A stretch of 34,677 nucleotides of DNA from Burkholderiales bacterium (lineage in GTDB: Bacteria > Pseudomonadota > Gammaproteobacteria > Burkholderiales > Burkholderiaceae_D), in assembly GCA_003136595.1 (NCBI GenBank), contig PLEY01000142.1, forward strand, positions 18,719 to 53,395, read 5' to 3'. This document shows, in pieces, positions 14,687-23,724 of this stretch. Both the position numbers and the translations under genes were made by a program. The first letter of the stretch is position 1. Every line of letters starts with the position of its first letter. The notes under the pieces are model-generated. The model was not told the origin of the DNA, did not search any database, and worked only from the letters and a program-made list of their open reading frames with translations.

Positions 14687-14863
14687 AGGACCCAATCCGT
14701 TCCGCGCGACTGCCGGGCGCTTGACGGCATCGCAGGACGCGCAACCGACCCCTACCGCAACTCAATCAAGGCGAGGCCCAAAACGTTCAGGACTACTCTG
14801 CCTGCCCAAGGCAACGAGGAGTCCGTCCCGTCCGGTCTTGCCGTAACCGAGCTCATATTTGAC

Positions 14864-16042
14864 ATGACAAGGCGTCGCCAATTGATCGTATACACGCTGG
14901 GGATCCTGGGTGTTGTCGGGCTTACGCTGGTTTGCGGCTGTTCCCGCGATGCTCCCGCCGCCCCGGAAGCTGCGGCCAAGCCAAGCGACAGTGTGCCCTC
15001 GGTCGAGGTGACCGATAACCAGCTCAAGCGGGTCAAGGTCGAAAAAGTTGTAGCCCGTGCCTTCGCGGAACAACGCGAAGCCCTCGGCTACATCGACTTC
15101 AACCAGGACCACTCGACGCCGATCTCGACGCCCTACCCGGGTAGGATTCTCACCGTGCCTGCCAAGCAGGGCGATGACGTGGCTCAAGGCGCTGTGCTGT
15201 TCACGCTGGAGAGTCCCGACCTGATCCAGGCCGAATCGACACTCATCTCGACCGCAGGTGTGCTGGCACTCACGACCAGCGTCCTGGACCGCGCGCGGAC
15301 CCTGTTTCGCGACCAGGGGATCCCCCAGAAGGAACTGGACCAGGCGGTCGCCGACCAGCAGTCGGCGGACGGGGCCTATCGCGCGGCGCGGGACGCTGTG
15401 CGTGTCTTTGGCAAGACCAACGCCCAGATGGACGAAATCGTTGCCAGCCGCAAGACCGATCTCAGCATGCCCGTCTTGGCGCCGATGGCAGGGCGCGTGA
15501 CCCAGAGGAACGCGGCGGTCGGCACGCTCGTGCAGCCAGGCATGACCCCTGCCCCGTTCGTCGTCAGCGACATTCACACGATGTGGCTCATCGCGGCCGT
15601 CACAGAGGCCGATCTGCCGGCGGTGCGCCTCGGCCAGCGAGTCGTGGTCAAGGTCGCCGCCTACCCGGGGCGGCAGTTCGACGCGACGATTTCGAACATC
15701 GGCGAGTCGGTGGATCCGACCACGCGCCGCATTCTGGTGCGCTCCGAGGTCAAGGATCCGAAGCACGAACTGCGCCCCCAGATGTTTGCGAGCTTCGTCA
15801 TCCAGACCGGTGATCCGGTGATGACGCCTGCGGTGCCCGCCAATGGCGTCGTGCGCGAAGGCGATGGGACCATGGTCGTCTGGGTGACCACGGATCATAA
15901 GCGCTTCGTGCAGCGGCAGGTCAAGATCGGACTCATCCAGGAAGGCTTCAGCCAGATTCTCTCTGGCCTGAGTCCCGGTGATGAGGTGGCGAGCGAAGGC
16001 GCGCTGTTCCTCTCGAATGCCCTTGCAACGGCCAATCAATGA
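14864..16042 (+). CDS. RND efflux periplasmic adaptor (membrane-fusion lipoprotein)
   Basis: The 392-residue protein begins with a basic start, a hydrophobic stretch and a lipobox-like VCGC (Cys26), so it is probably an inner-membrane-anchored lipoprotein. It then shows the HlyD/CzcB-type layout: a barrel-sandwich half (PYPGRILTVPAKQGDDVAQG, about 86-105), a coiled-coil hairpin (about 125-190), the second lipoyl half (PVLAPMAGRVTQRNAAVGT) and beta-barrel and membrane-proximal domains. It bridges the pump and the outer-membrane channel. The CzcB/CusB His/Met-rich metal-binding N-terminus is absent, so the metal is not indicated by this subunit. Start at 14864 is the only one leaving a complete signal; its ribosome site is weak. 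The pump gene follows after 40 bases. Confidence 0.88.
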   Translation: MTRRRQLIVYTLGILGVVGLTLVCGCSRDAPAAPEAAAKPSDSVPSVEVTDNQLKRVKVEKVVARAFAEQREALGYIDFNQDHSTPISTPYPGRILTVPAKQGDDVAQGAVLFTLESPDLIQAESTLISTAGVLALTTSVLDRARTLFRDQGIPQKELDQAVADQQSADGAYRAARDAVRVFGKTNAQMDEIVASRKTDLSMPVLAPMAGRVTQRNAAVGTLVQPGMTPAPFVVSDIHTMWLIAAVTEADLPAVRLGQRVVVKVAAYPGRQFDATISNIGESVDPTTRRILVRSEVKDPKHELRPQMFASFVIQTGDPVMTPAVPANGVVREGDGTMVVWVTTDHKRFVQRQVKIGLIQEGFSQILSGLSPGDEVASEGALFLSNALATANQ

Positions 16043-16082
16043 GTACGTCCCGGTTGGCCCTGCACCACGTTAGGGGTCTGTG

Positions 16083-19000
16083 ATGCTGCGCGCCCTGATT
16101 GCCTTTGCGCTCACCCGTCGCCCCGTGATCCTGCTCGGGCTTGGCTTGTTCATCGCGGCCGGACTGCTCGCCTTCTACCGCCTGAACATCGAGGCCTATC
16201 CCAATCCGGCACCGGTCATCCTCGAGATCACAGCCCAGACGGCGGGACTCTCGGCCGAAGAGATGGAGCGCTACTACACGGTGCCCATGGAGGTCGGACT
16301 TGCGGCGACGCCGGGTGTGGACAGCATCCGCTCGACCTCCTTCTATGGCCTCTCGTTTATCCGCGTGACATTCAAGTACGGGGTCGACTACTACTTTGCC
16401 TACACCCAGGCGGCGCTCAGCCTGCAGCAGAATGTGACGCTGCCCAACAACGTCGTCCCGCAGATCCAGGCTTCGAGTCTGGTCGGCGAGATCTATCGCT
16501 ATCAACTGGTCGGTCCTCCCCACTATGGTCTGACCAACCTGCGCACCCTCCAGGACTGGGTCCTGCAGCGGCGCTTTCTCACGGTCCCCGGCATCCTGCA
16601 GGTGGTCGCCTGGGGGGGGACCACCAAGGAATACCAGATCCAGGCCGACCCGCGGCGACTTGAGGCCTATAACATCACCGTCCCGCAGCTGCTCGCGGCC
16701 GTCGGTAACGCCAATGTCAACGTGGGCGGGCGCACCGTGAACCTCGGCCAGCAATCGGTCAACATCCGGGGCGTGGGCCTGGTGGACAGCGTATCCGACA
16801 TCGAGAACATCGTTCTTGGCCAGAGCAACGGACTGCCGATCCTCGTGCGTGACATCGCCAAGGTCGACATCGGCTACGTGCCGCGGCTCGGCAAGGCCGG
16901 ACGCGATGATCAGGACGACGTGGTCACGGGCATTGTAGTGATGAATCGGACGCTGCAGACGAACGAGGTCGTGCAGCGCGTGAAGGCGGAGGTCGAGAAG
17001 ATCAACCAGGACGGGACCCTGCCGCCTGGAGTCCATATCGTTCCGTACTACGACCGCTCGACGCTCGTCGGCGTCACGACCCATACCGTCTTGCACAACC
17101 TGGTGTTCGGCTGCACGCTGGTGTTCCTGATCCAGTGGATCTTCCTCGGCGAGTTGCGCACCGCGCTCATCGTCAGCGCGAACATCCCGTTTGCCCTCTT
17201 CTTTAGCATCATCCTCCTCGTGCTCACGGGCGAATCGGCCAACCTCCTGTCACTGGGCGCGGTCGACTTCGGGATCATCGTCGACTCCTCGGTGATCCTG
17301 GTCGAGAATATCTTTCGCAATTTCCAGCTGCCGCGCGAGGAGCGGCGCCACCTGATCGACGGCCTTGCTGGCGGGGACTACAAGTACATCGCCAATTCCG
17401 GGCAGGGCTGGACCGGACGCCTTCGCGTGATCTTCGTGAGCGCACTCCAGGTCGATCGTGCGGTGCTCTTCTCGTCAGCCATCACGGTCGCCGCATTCAT
17501 CCCGCTGTTCACGATGCAAGGCGTCGAAGGCCAGATCTTCGGGCCGATGGCACGTACCTACGCGTACGCCCTGTTCGGCGCGCTGCTGTCCACCTTCACG
17601 GTGACACCGGTCTTAGCCTCCTTCCTCCTGCCGCGCCACATCAGCGAGAAAGAGACGCCCCCGGTGCGTGTGCTGCGTGAGATCTATTCGCCGATCCTGA
17701 AGCTCGCGCTTGCGCGCCGCAACCTCACGGTCTCACTGGGCGTCCTGTTCCTGATGGGTGCGCTTGCCCTCGTGCCTTTCATCGGGACCGAGTTCCTCCC
17801 CGCCCTTGAAGAGGGCAATCTCTGGATCCGGGCGACCATGCCGCCCACCATCTCCCTCGAGTCGGGGATCGAACCCGTCGCGCGCATGCGCCAGATCCTG
17901 AAGCGCCACCCGGAGATTATCACCGTCGTCTCGCAGCACGGCCGCCCGGATGATGGCAGCGATGCCTCGGGGTTCTACAACGCTGAGTTCTTCTGTCCCT
18001 TGAAACCGCAGGAGGAATGGACCCCGGGACTGACGAAGGAGAAGCTGATCGAGGGTCTGCAGAAGGAATTCAAGGACGAATTTGCCGGCATCGAGGTGAA
18101 TTTCTCGCAGTACATCCAGGACAACATCGAGGAGGGCCTCTCGGGAATCAAGGGTGCGAACTCCATCAAGGTGATCGGTCCTGACCTGTCCACGCTCGAG
18201 AGGCTGGGCGAACAGATCCTGCATGAGATGACGTTCGTTAGAGGCGTCGAAGACCTGGGCATCTTCCGGGTGCTCGGGCAGCCGAACCTGAACATCAATG
18301 TGAACCGGGCGCTGGCCGCGCGCTATGGCCTGAATTCCGGGGATGTGAATACGGTCGTGCAGGCTGCGCTGGGTGGCACCCAGGCGAGCACGGTTCTCGA
18401 GGGCGACAGGCAGTTCGCGCTCACAGTCCGGCTCGCCCCTGAATTCCGGGCGAGCCTTGATTCGATCCGCAACCTGAAGGTGGGCTACACGACGCCCAGC
18501 GGAAGCGTGGCCTCGATCCCGCTCTCGGCGATTGCGACCATCTCCATCGATACCGGGGCCTCCTATATTTATCATGAGCGCAACCAGCGCTTCATACCCG
18601 TGAAGTTCAGCGTGCGCGGCCGCGACCTGGGAGGCACCGTCGCCGATGCCCAGGCGCGCGTTGCAAAGAATGTTGAACTGCCGCCGGGCTACCGGCTTGA
18701 ATGGGCCGGCGAGTTCGAGGAATTGGAGCAGGCCAAGGCGCGCATGAAGATCATCCTGCCTGTCACGCTGTTCCTGATCCTGGTGCTGCTCTATACGTTG
18801 TTCAACAATCTGAAGGACAGCCTGCTCGCGCTCGCCGCCATCCCGTTCTCCATTGCCGGAGGCATCATCGCCCTGTACGTGTCGGGGCTCGCCTTGAGCG
18901 TGTCGGCCGGCATCGGTTTCGTCTCCCTGTTCGGCGTCTCGGTGATGAATGGCATTCTCGTCATCACCTACTTCAACCAGCTGGTTCACGAAGGTCGCGA

Positions 19001-19268
19001 GCCGCTCGATGCCATGTTCCATGCGGGGGAACAGCGCATGCGCCCGATGCTGATGACGGCGCTGTCGGCGTGCATCGGGCTGTTCCCTGCCGCCCTGTCC
19101 ACCGGCATCGGCAGCCAGGTGCAAAGGCCCCTTGCGACTGTCGTGGTCGGCGGCATGCTGCTTGGACCGATCATGCTGCTCGTGGTCGCCCCGGCGCTAC
19201 AGATCATGTTCCTTGGCAAGCAGAAGCGTCCGCCGGGCAAGCGCAGCGTGGCTGCGGATGCCGACTAG
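16083..19268 (+). CDS. RND efflux permease, CzcA-like (HME type)
   Basis: The 1061-residue inner-membrane pump has the usual RND arrangement: TM1 at about 14-34, a large periplasmic loop, TM2-6, TM7 near residue 550, a second loop and TM8-12. The TM4 segment reads DFGIIVDSSVILVEN (395-409). It keeps the proton-relay acids Asp395, Asp401 and Glu408 of heavy-metal-efflux RND proteins of the DFG…D…E class, but with SS where CzcA has GA. The CusA-type motif is not present. It would use the proton gradient to export a metal ion or other solute from the periplasm; the substrate is not determined. It follows the adaptor and precedes the small exported protein and TolC-type channel. GTG at 16080 is an alternative start, and AGGGG lies before both. 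Confidence 0.9.
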   Translation: MLRALIAFALTRRPVILLGLGLFIAAGLLAFYRLNIEAYPNPAPVILEITAQTAGLSAEEMERYYTVPMEVGLAATPGVDSIRSTSFYGLSFIRVTFKYGVDYYFAYTQAALSLQQNVTLPNNVVPQIQASSLVGEIYRYQLVGPPHYGLTNLRTLQDWVLQRRFLTVPGILQVVAWGGTTKEYQIQADPRRLEAYNITVPQLLAAVGNANVNVGGRTVNLGQQSVNIRGVGLVDSVSDIENIVLGQSNGLPILVRDIAKVDIGYVPRLGKAGRDDQDDVVTGIVVMNRTLQTNEVVQRVKAEVEKINQDGTLPPGVHIVPYYDRSTLVGVTTHTVLHNLVFGCTLVFLIQWIFLGELRTALIVSANIPFALFFSIILLVLTGESANLLSLGAVDFGIIVDSSVILVENIFRNFQLPREERRHLIDGLAGGDYKYIANSGQGWTGRLRVIFVSALQVDRAVLFSSAITVAAFIPLFTMQGVEGQIFGPMARTYAYALFGALLSTFTVTPVLASFLLPRHISEKETPPVRVLREIYSPILKLALARRNLTVSLGVLFLMGALALVPFIGTEFLPALEEGNLWIRATMPPTISLESGIEPVARMRQILKRHPEIITVVSQHGRPDDGSDASGFYNAEFFCPLKPQEEWTPGLTKEKLIEGLQKEFKDEFAGIEVNFSQYIQDNIEEGLSGIKGANSIKVIGPDLSTLERLGEQILHEMTFVRGVEDLGIFRVLGQPNLNINVNRALAARYGLNSGDVNTVVQAALGGTQASTVLEGDRQFALTVRLAPEFRASLDSIRNLKVGYTTPSGSVASIPLSAIATISIDTGASYIYHERNQRFIPVKFSVRGRDLGGTVADAQARVAKNVELPPGYRLEWAGEFEELEQAKARMKIILPVTLFLILVLLYTLFNNLKDSLLALAAIPFSIAGGIIALYVSGLALSVSAGIGFVSLFGVSVMNGILVITYFNQLVHEGREPLDAMFHAGEQRMRPMLMTALSACIGLFPAALSTGIGSQVQRPLATVVVGGMLLGPIMLLVVAPALQIMFLGKQKRPPGKRSVAADAD

Positions 19269-19276
19269 GGCGACGC

Positions 19277-19534
19277 ATGAGACTCCCCTGTATTGCGCTG
19301 ATCGCCCTCTTCGGTGGGCTGGGCTGCGTCACCGCATCGGCCCAGCAGCACCCCCTGCGTCCCGCCTCACCGGCAGCGCTGCTCACGCCAAACGTGCGCG
19401 GCAAGCCGCCCCAGCTCCGGCAGCCCGCGGCGCGGCCCTCCCAAAAGCGCGGCGTGGCCAGCGTCGGCGGGCCCCTTCGCAGTCCAGCCGGCAGCACCCC
19501 CAGCGCGCTGCGCCCCAACCGGAGCAACCGATGA
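19277..19534 (+). CDS. Small exported protein inside the RND operon, unrecognised
   Basis: This 85-residue frame fills the gap between pump and channel genes. It starts MRLPCIALIALFGGLGCVTA with a good Sec signal peptide (cleavage probably ASA|QQ near residue 24). The mature part is Pro-, Arg-, Ala- and Ser-rich and likely disordered. It begins eight bases after the pump stop, and its TGA overlaps the channel ATG as ATGA, so it is probably translated with the operon. Small periplasmic metal-binding proteins occur in some efflux operons, but this one has no His/Met/Cys cluster. I know no matching family. A leader-like role in coupling translation is another possibility. Confidence 0.55.
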   Translation: MRLPCIALIALFGGLGCVTASAQQHPLRPASPAALLTPNVRGKPPQLRQPAARPSQKRGVASVGGPLRSPAGSTPSALRPNRSNR

Positions 19535-21084
19535 GAACGCCCCCTCCGCCAACTCATGCCCCTAGCAGGCAATCCCGTCTCGTGTTGAGACCCGCCTTGA
19601 GCCCGGCCTTGAGTCTTATCTTGGGTCTTGCAGGATGCGCCGTCGGCCCTGACTTCCAGAAACCCGCCGTCCCCGGCACGGCGCCGGGCTATACCCGTGA
19701 ATCGGCTGCGGCCCCGAGCCCCACCCTTAACGAGGAACAGGCCACCGACCCCCAGGCCGAGGTGTCAGGGCGCTGGTGGACGCTGTTCGGCTCGGAGAAA
19801 CTCGATGCCCTGGTCGAGCGGGCGTTGCGCACCAACCCGACCATCGAGTCGGCCGATGCGGCCCTGCGCGGTGCGCAGGAGAATGTCGCGGCGCAGCGGG
19901 GCTTCTTCTTTCCGACAGTGCAGGCCCAGTATTCGCCAAGCCGCCAGCGTAATGCCGTGGGTACGATCGCCCCGACGCTCACCTCGGGCGCCCCGGTCTA
20001 CACGCTCTACACCGCGCAGCTTGCGATCAGCTATTCGCCGGATGTCTTCGGGCTGAACCGGCGTCAGGTGGAATCCCTGGAAGCGCAGGAACTATCGACC
20101 CGCGCCGAGCTCCAGGCGGCCGCCGTCACGCTCGAGACCAATGTCGTCGCCGCGGTACTCCAGCGCGCGATCCTCGAGGCCGAGATCGCGGCCACCAACC
20201 AGATCATCGCCGAGGAGCGTGACGCCTTGAAGCGCCTGACGCGCCAGCTCGAGACGGGCTATGCCGGCAGGCTCGATGTCGCGGCCCAGGAAGCCATACT
20301 CGCGAACGCCGAGGCGGGCCTGCCGCCCCTCGAGCGACAACTCGAGCAGACACTCGATCTGCTGGGGGCGCTGATCGAAAATGACCCCTCGCATCCGATC
20401 CCGGACATCGCCCTCGAGGAGCTCAGCCTGCCAGACAAGTTGCCGCTCAGCCTGCCGAGCCGCCTCGTCGAGCAGCGGCCCGATGTGCAGGCCGCCCTTG
20501 GCCAGCTGCATGCGGCCGTGGCCGGCGTGGGCGTTGCGACCGCCGACCTGCTGCCGCAGTTTCCGATCAGTGCTGCCTATGGTGGAGCGTCAACCCGTAT
20601 GTCAGATCTGTTCCGGCCGGACAACGTGTTCTGGTCCATCGTCGACAATGCGACGGCCACCCTCTTCGACGGCGGCACGCTCCTCGCCCGGCGCAGAGCT
20701 GCACAGGCCGGCGCGGACCAGGCGCTCGCCACGTACAAGCTCACGGTGGTGCAGGCGCTGCAGAATGTCGCCGATACGCTGTACGCGCTCGAGACCGACG
20801 GTCGTGCCATGAAGGCAGCCCTGCGCGCCGAGAGTGCCGCCAAGGTCAGCCTCGACCTGACGAAGCGCCAGGTCGACACCGGTTATGCGAACTATCTGGC
20901 CCTGATCGCGGCCCAGGCCAACTATCAGCAGGCCGTCCTGGCCCGCCTGCAGGCCCGCGGAACCTGGTTTGGCGACACCGCCTCGCTGTTTCAGGCCCTC
21001 GGGGGAGGCTGGTGGCGGCCCGACGCTCCCGACCTGTCCAAGACCGGCGCGGCCGGGGATAGCACCGCGAAATCATCGGGCTAA
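19531..21084 (+). CDS. Outer-membrane efflux lipoprotein (TolC/NodT family)
   Basis: The 517-residue protein has a signal peptide with lipobox LAGC (Cys36) and the NodT-type opening CAVGPDFQKP. Two repeated OEP halves follow (about 80-270 and 290-490) with the long-helix pattern and typical ends such as LPSRLVEQRPDVQAALGQLHA and LFDGGTLLARR. It forms the trimeric outer-membrane channel for the adaptor and pump upstream. The start is fixed by the four-base overlap with the preceding small gene and by GGAG at 19521. The operon stops here; a response regulator converges from the right 74 bases away. Confidence 0.9.
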   Translation: MRTPPPPTHAPSRQSRLVLRPALSPALSLILGLAGCAVGPDFQKPAVPGTAPGYTRESAAAPSPTLNEEQATDPQAEVSGRWWTLFGSEKLDALVERALRTNPTIESADAALRGAQENVAAQRGFFFPTVQAQYSPSRQRNAVGTIAPTLTSGAPVYTLYTAQLAISYSPDVFGLNRRQVESLEAQELSTRAELQAAAVTLETNVVAAVLQRAILEAEIAATNQIIAEERDALKRLTRQLETGYAGRLDVAAQEAILANAEAGLPPLERQLEQTLDLLGALIENDPSHPIPDIALEELSLPDKLPLSLPSRLVEQRPDVQAALGQLHAAVAGVGVATADLLPQFPISAAYGGASTRMSDLFRPDNVFWSIVDNATATLFDGGTLLARRRAAQAGADQALATYKLTVVQALQNVADTLYALETDGRAMKAALRAESAAKVSLDLTKRQVDTGYANYLALIAAQANYQQAVLARLQARGTWFGDTASLFQALGGGWWRPDAPDLSKTGAAGDSTAKSSG

Positions 21085-21158
21085 GCGCCCGGTTGTCGGG
21101 GGCAAGTCCTGATCCAGCCGGCGGCGGAACCCGTCCCGGCACCTCGCCTGCGCCCCGT

Positions 21159-21860
21159 CTAGGGATCGATGAGCAGCCGGTAGCCGACGCCGGCTTCGGT
21201 GATGAGCTGCCTGGGCTCTGCGGGGTTGTCCTCGAGCTTGGCGCGCAACTGCTTGATGTAGACCCGCAGATAGTGGGTGTCGTGCTCGTAGGCCTTGCCC
21301 CAGACCTCGGAGAGCAGGGCGCCGTGGGTGATCACCTTGCCGGGATGCCGGGCGAGGATGGTCAGGAGCCTGAACTCCGTGGGCGTGAGATGGATCTCGT
21401 CCTCGCCGCGCAGGATGCGTCGGTCCGCAAGATCGACGCGCACGGACCCCATCGAGAAGACCGGCCGCGCGTCCGGGTCCTCCAGGGTCACGAGATGTCG
21501 GAGAGCAACCCGCACGCGCGCCTTGAGTTCATGGATACCAAACGGCTTGGTGAGATAGTCATCGGCGCCCGCGTCCAGCGCCTTGACCTTCAGCGCCTCC
21601 TGGGCCCGGGCCGTCAGCACGATGATGGGATTGCGCGTCCAGGCGCGCAGCGCGCCGATCAGCTCCAGGCCCTCCAGGTCGGGCAGTCCGAGATCGAGGA
21701 TATAGAGATCGGGCCGAAAGCGCTGCGCCGACGCAAGTGCCAGCGCCCCATCGCGCGCCTCGACCACCTTGATGCCCTCGGCCTCGAGCGAGATGCGCAG
21801 AAATCTCCGGATCGCCTCTTCGTCTTCGACCAGGAGGATGGTGGGCTTGTTCGAACTCAT
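21159..21860 (-). CDS. KdpE-like response regulator
   Basis: The 233-residue OmpR-family regulator has receiver residues Glu12-Asp13, Asp56, Thr83 and Lys105, and a winged helix with LTPTEFRLLTIL and HYLRVYIKQLRAKLED. It is 14 bases downstream of the KdpD-like kinase and is its evident partner. It is very close to the regulator at 13812 (for example the shared stretch ALDAGADDYLTKPFG), so the two are paralogues. The ATG at 21860 begins the receiver. It converges on the efflux operon, making efflux control a reasonable guess; no kdpFABC genes are present in the window. Confidence 0.9.
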   Translation of the reverse strand: MSSNKPTILLVEDEEAIRRFLRISLEAEGIKVVEARDGALALASAQRFRPDLYILDLGLPDLEGLELIGALRAWTRNPIIVLTARAQEALKVKALDAGADDYLTKPFGIHELKARVRVALRHLVTLEDPDARPVFSMGSVRVDLADRRILRGEDEIHLTPTEFRLLTILARHPGKVITHGALLSEVWGKAYEHDTHYLRVYIKQLRAKLEDNPAEPRQLITEAGVGYRLLIDP

Positions 21861-21874
21861 GGAACCGTCTTTGC

Positions 21875-23479
21875 TCAGTCCGTCGCGAGCACCGCCGGAC
21901 TCGGCGAGAGCGGCAGGCTGAACCAGAATTCGGCACCGGCCGGCGTGCAGTTGCGCGCCCGCACCTCGCCCCCGTGCAGCTCCAAGATGGTCCGGCAGAT
22001 CGCAAGCCCCAAGCCCATGCCCGAGCGGTAGGCTTCCGGATGGGCCTGGTAGAACTTCTGGAACACCTCGTCCTCCTTGCCAGGAGGAATGCCCGGGCCG
22101 AAGTCCCGCACCGAGAGGGTCACCTCCTCGGCGCTCGCAGCGAGCGTGACATGAATCGGTGTGCCAGGCGGGGTATGCTCGAGCGCGTTGCCCAGGAGAT
22201 TGCCGATGACCTGGGAGATCAGCCCGCCGTCGCATTCGACAAGCGGCAGCGAGGCTTGGACCTGTACGCTCAGCCCGCGCTCGGAGAGGCGCTGTGCAAG
22301 CGGCGCGCGTGCAGCGGCGAATAGCTCTTCCAGATCATTCCAGCTGGTACGCAGCTCCACGGCGCCCGACTCGAGCCAGGTCATCTCCAGGATGTTGTTG
22401 AGCAGGCTCGACATGCGCTGCGCTTCGCTCGCGATACCCTCGAGCAAGAGGCGTCCGGTATCCGGCGCCACATTCTGCCCCGCTTCAAGCAGGCTCGCAG
22501 CCGACCCGAGAATCACCGTCAGTGGCGTGCGCAGGTCGTGCGAGATGGAACTCAAGAGCAGATTGCGCACCTCCTGCATCTCGGCATGACGCCGCGCCAC
22601 CTCAGCGGCGGTTGCGAGTAGCGCACGCTCGGCCGCGACACCGGCCAAGCTGACAAGGCCGCGTACCAGCCGCTCCTCCTCGGCCCCGAGGGGCTCTTGG
22701 GGCTCCGCGCTGGTACTCTCGAGCGTGGCGAGCGCCCTGCCGCTGGCCCGGATCACGAGCTCAGCGCGAGCCTCCCCGCGCTCCTGTCCGTGCTCCTTTC
22801 CGCGTACCGCATTGCGTCCCCCCTCTCCACCCCCAGGTGGGCTGTCACCACGCTCGCTCCCGATCGGCACGACGCGCATGGAGCGACCGAGCTCAAGCGT
22901 CGCGCGCTTGCCGAGCGCGCTGAAGATCTGCTCGAGCTCAAGCATGGTCGCGATCTCGTTGGAGAGCTCAAAAAGGGCCCGGTTGTGACCCTCCCGCAGC
23001 CGCGCCAGTCGGACCTGCTCGCGCAGGCGTGCGGCCAAGTTGGCGATCACGAGAGAGACGATGAGCAGGCTGCCGAAGGTGACCAGATAGCGCAGATCGG
23101 TCACCGCAAGGGAGAAACGCGGCGGAACAAAGTAATAGTCGTAGGCAGCGATGCTGATGCAGGCGGCGAGCACCGTCGCCAGGCGCCCGAGAAAGAAGGC
23201 GCACAGGGCCGATCCCAGGACGTAGAGCATCAGAGGATTGACGAGGTCGGTACGCTCGAATGCCAGCCAGCTCAACCCGGTACACAGGCCGACCACGAGA
23301 CACACGGCGGCGATGACGGGCGAGATCCTGCGCCACGACCACAGGCGCCAGACCTCTCCGAGGGCACGTGCGGGCTCTGTGGCGGACTCCTCGAAGCCCA
23401 GCCGGGCCAGAGACGCTGCGCGCAGGCTCGCGGACGGAAAGTTAAGGGGTGCTTCGGAGGCTGTCGCGCGCTCTGGCAT
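21875..23479 (-). CDS. KdpD-like histidine kinase lacking the KdpD sensor domain
   Basis: The 534-residue kinase contains the four-helix DUF4118 membrane domain of KdpD (about 52-150, with YDYYFVPPRFSL), a GAF-like region (about 165-295), HisKA with phospho-His314 in SSISHDLRTPL, and HATPase_c with NLLGNALEHTP and GMGLGLAICR. Full KdpD is near 900 residues and starts with a Walker/USP sensor; that half is missing. The start at 23479 leaves no room for it, so this is a compact member. A Gly- and Glu-rich insert (207-238) splits the GAF part. It phosphorylates the regulator just downstream and perhaps the orphan one at 13812. Confidence 0.9.
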   Translation of the reverse strand: MPERATASEAPLNFPSASLRAASLARLGFEESATEPARALGEVWRLWSWRRISPVIAAVCLVVGLCTGLSWLAFERTDLVNPLMLYVLGSALCAFFLGRLATVLAACISIAAYDYYFVPPRFSLAVTDLRYLVTFGSLLIVSLVIANLAARLREQVRLARLREGHNRALFELSNEIATMLELEQIFSALGKRATLELGRSMRVVPIGSERGDSPPGGGEGGRNAVRGKEHGQERGEARAELVIRASGRALATLESTSAEPQEPLGAEEERLVRGLVSLAGVAAERALLATAAEVARRHAEMQEVRNLLLSSISHDLRTPLTVILGSAASLLEAGQNVAPDTGRLLLEGIASEAQRMSSLLNNILEMTWLESGAVELRTSWNDLEELFAAARAPLAQRLSERGLSVQVQASLPLVECDGGLISQVIGNLLGNALEHTPPGTPIHVTLAASAEEVTLSVRDFGPGIPPGKEDEVFQKFYQAHPEAYRSGMGLGLAICRTILELHGGEVRARNCTPAGAEFWFSLPLSPSPAVLATD

Positions 23480-23724
23480 GTCAGATTATCGGTTCAAGAT
23501 ATCCGTTGGATCCGCATCAATCCAGGTGGATGAACCCGGCGGGCCCTCGAGCTCCTGGACTGTTCGGAAAATTGTTACAAGTTTAGCGAGCGCTTGAGGC
23601 GCGGCGGAGAAGTTTAGGGCTGCATTTCATCAAAAAAGCATAAATATTTCATGCGGCCACTGCGGAGGTTCGCAGAGCCGGGCCGAGGACATGGCCGCAC
23701 GCGCCCGATCGCAGCCCGTCGCGC

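Noticed and set aside
14762-19124. Long antisense frames over the adaptor and pump genes (up to 463 residues)
   Set aside because: They mirror conserved plus-strand genes in high-GC DNA and are His/Asp/Arg-rich with no family features.
21159-23479. Potassium-responsive KdpDE controlling Kdp ATPase
   Set aside because: The KdpD sensor half is missing and no kdpFABC genes are seen; only the fold relationship is kept.
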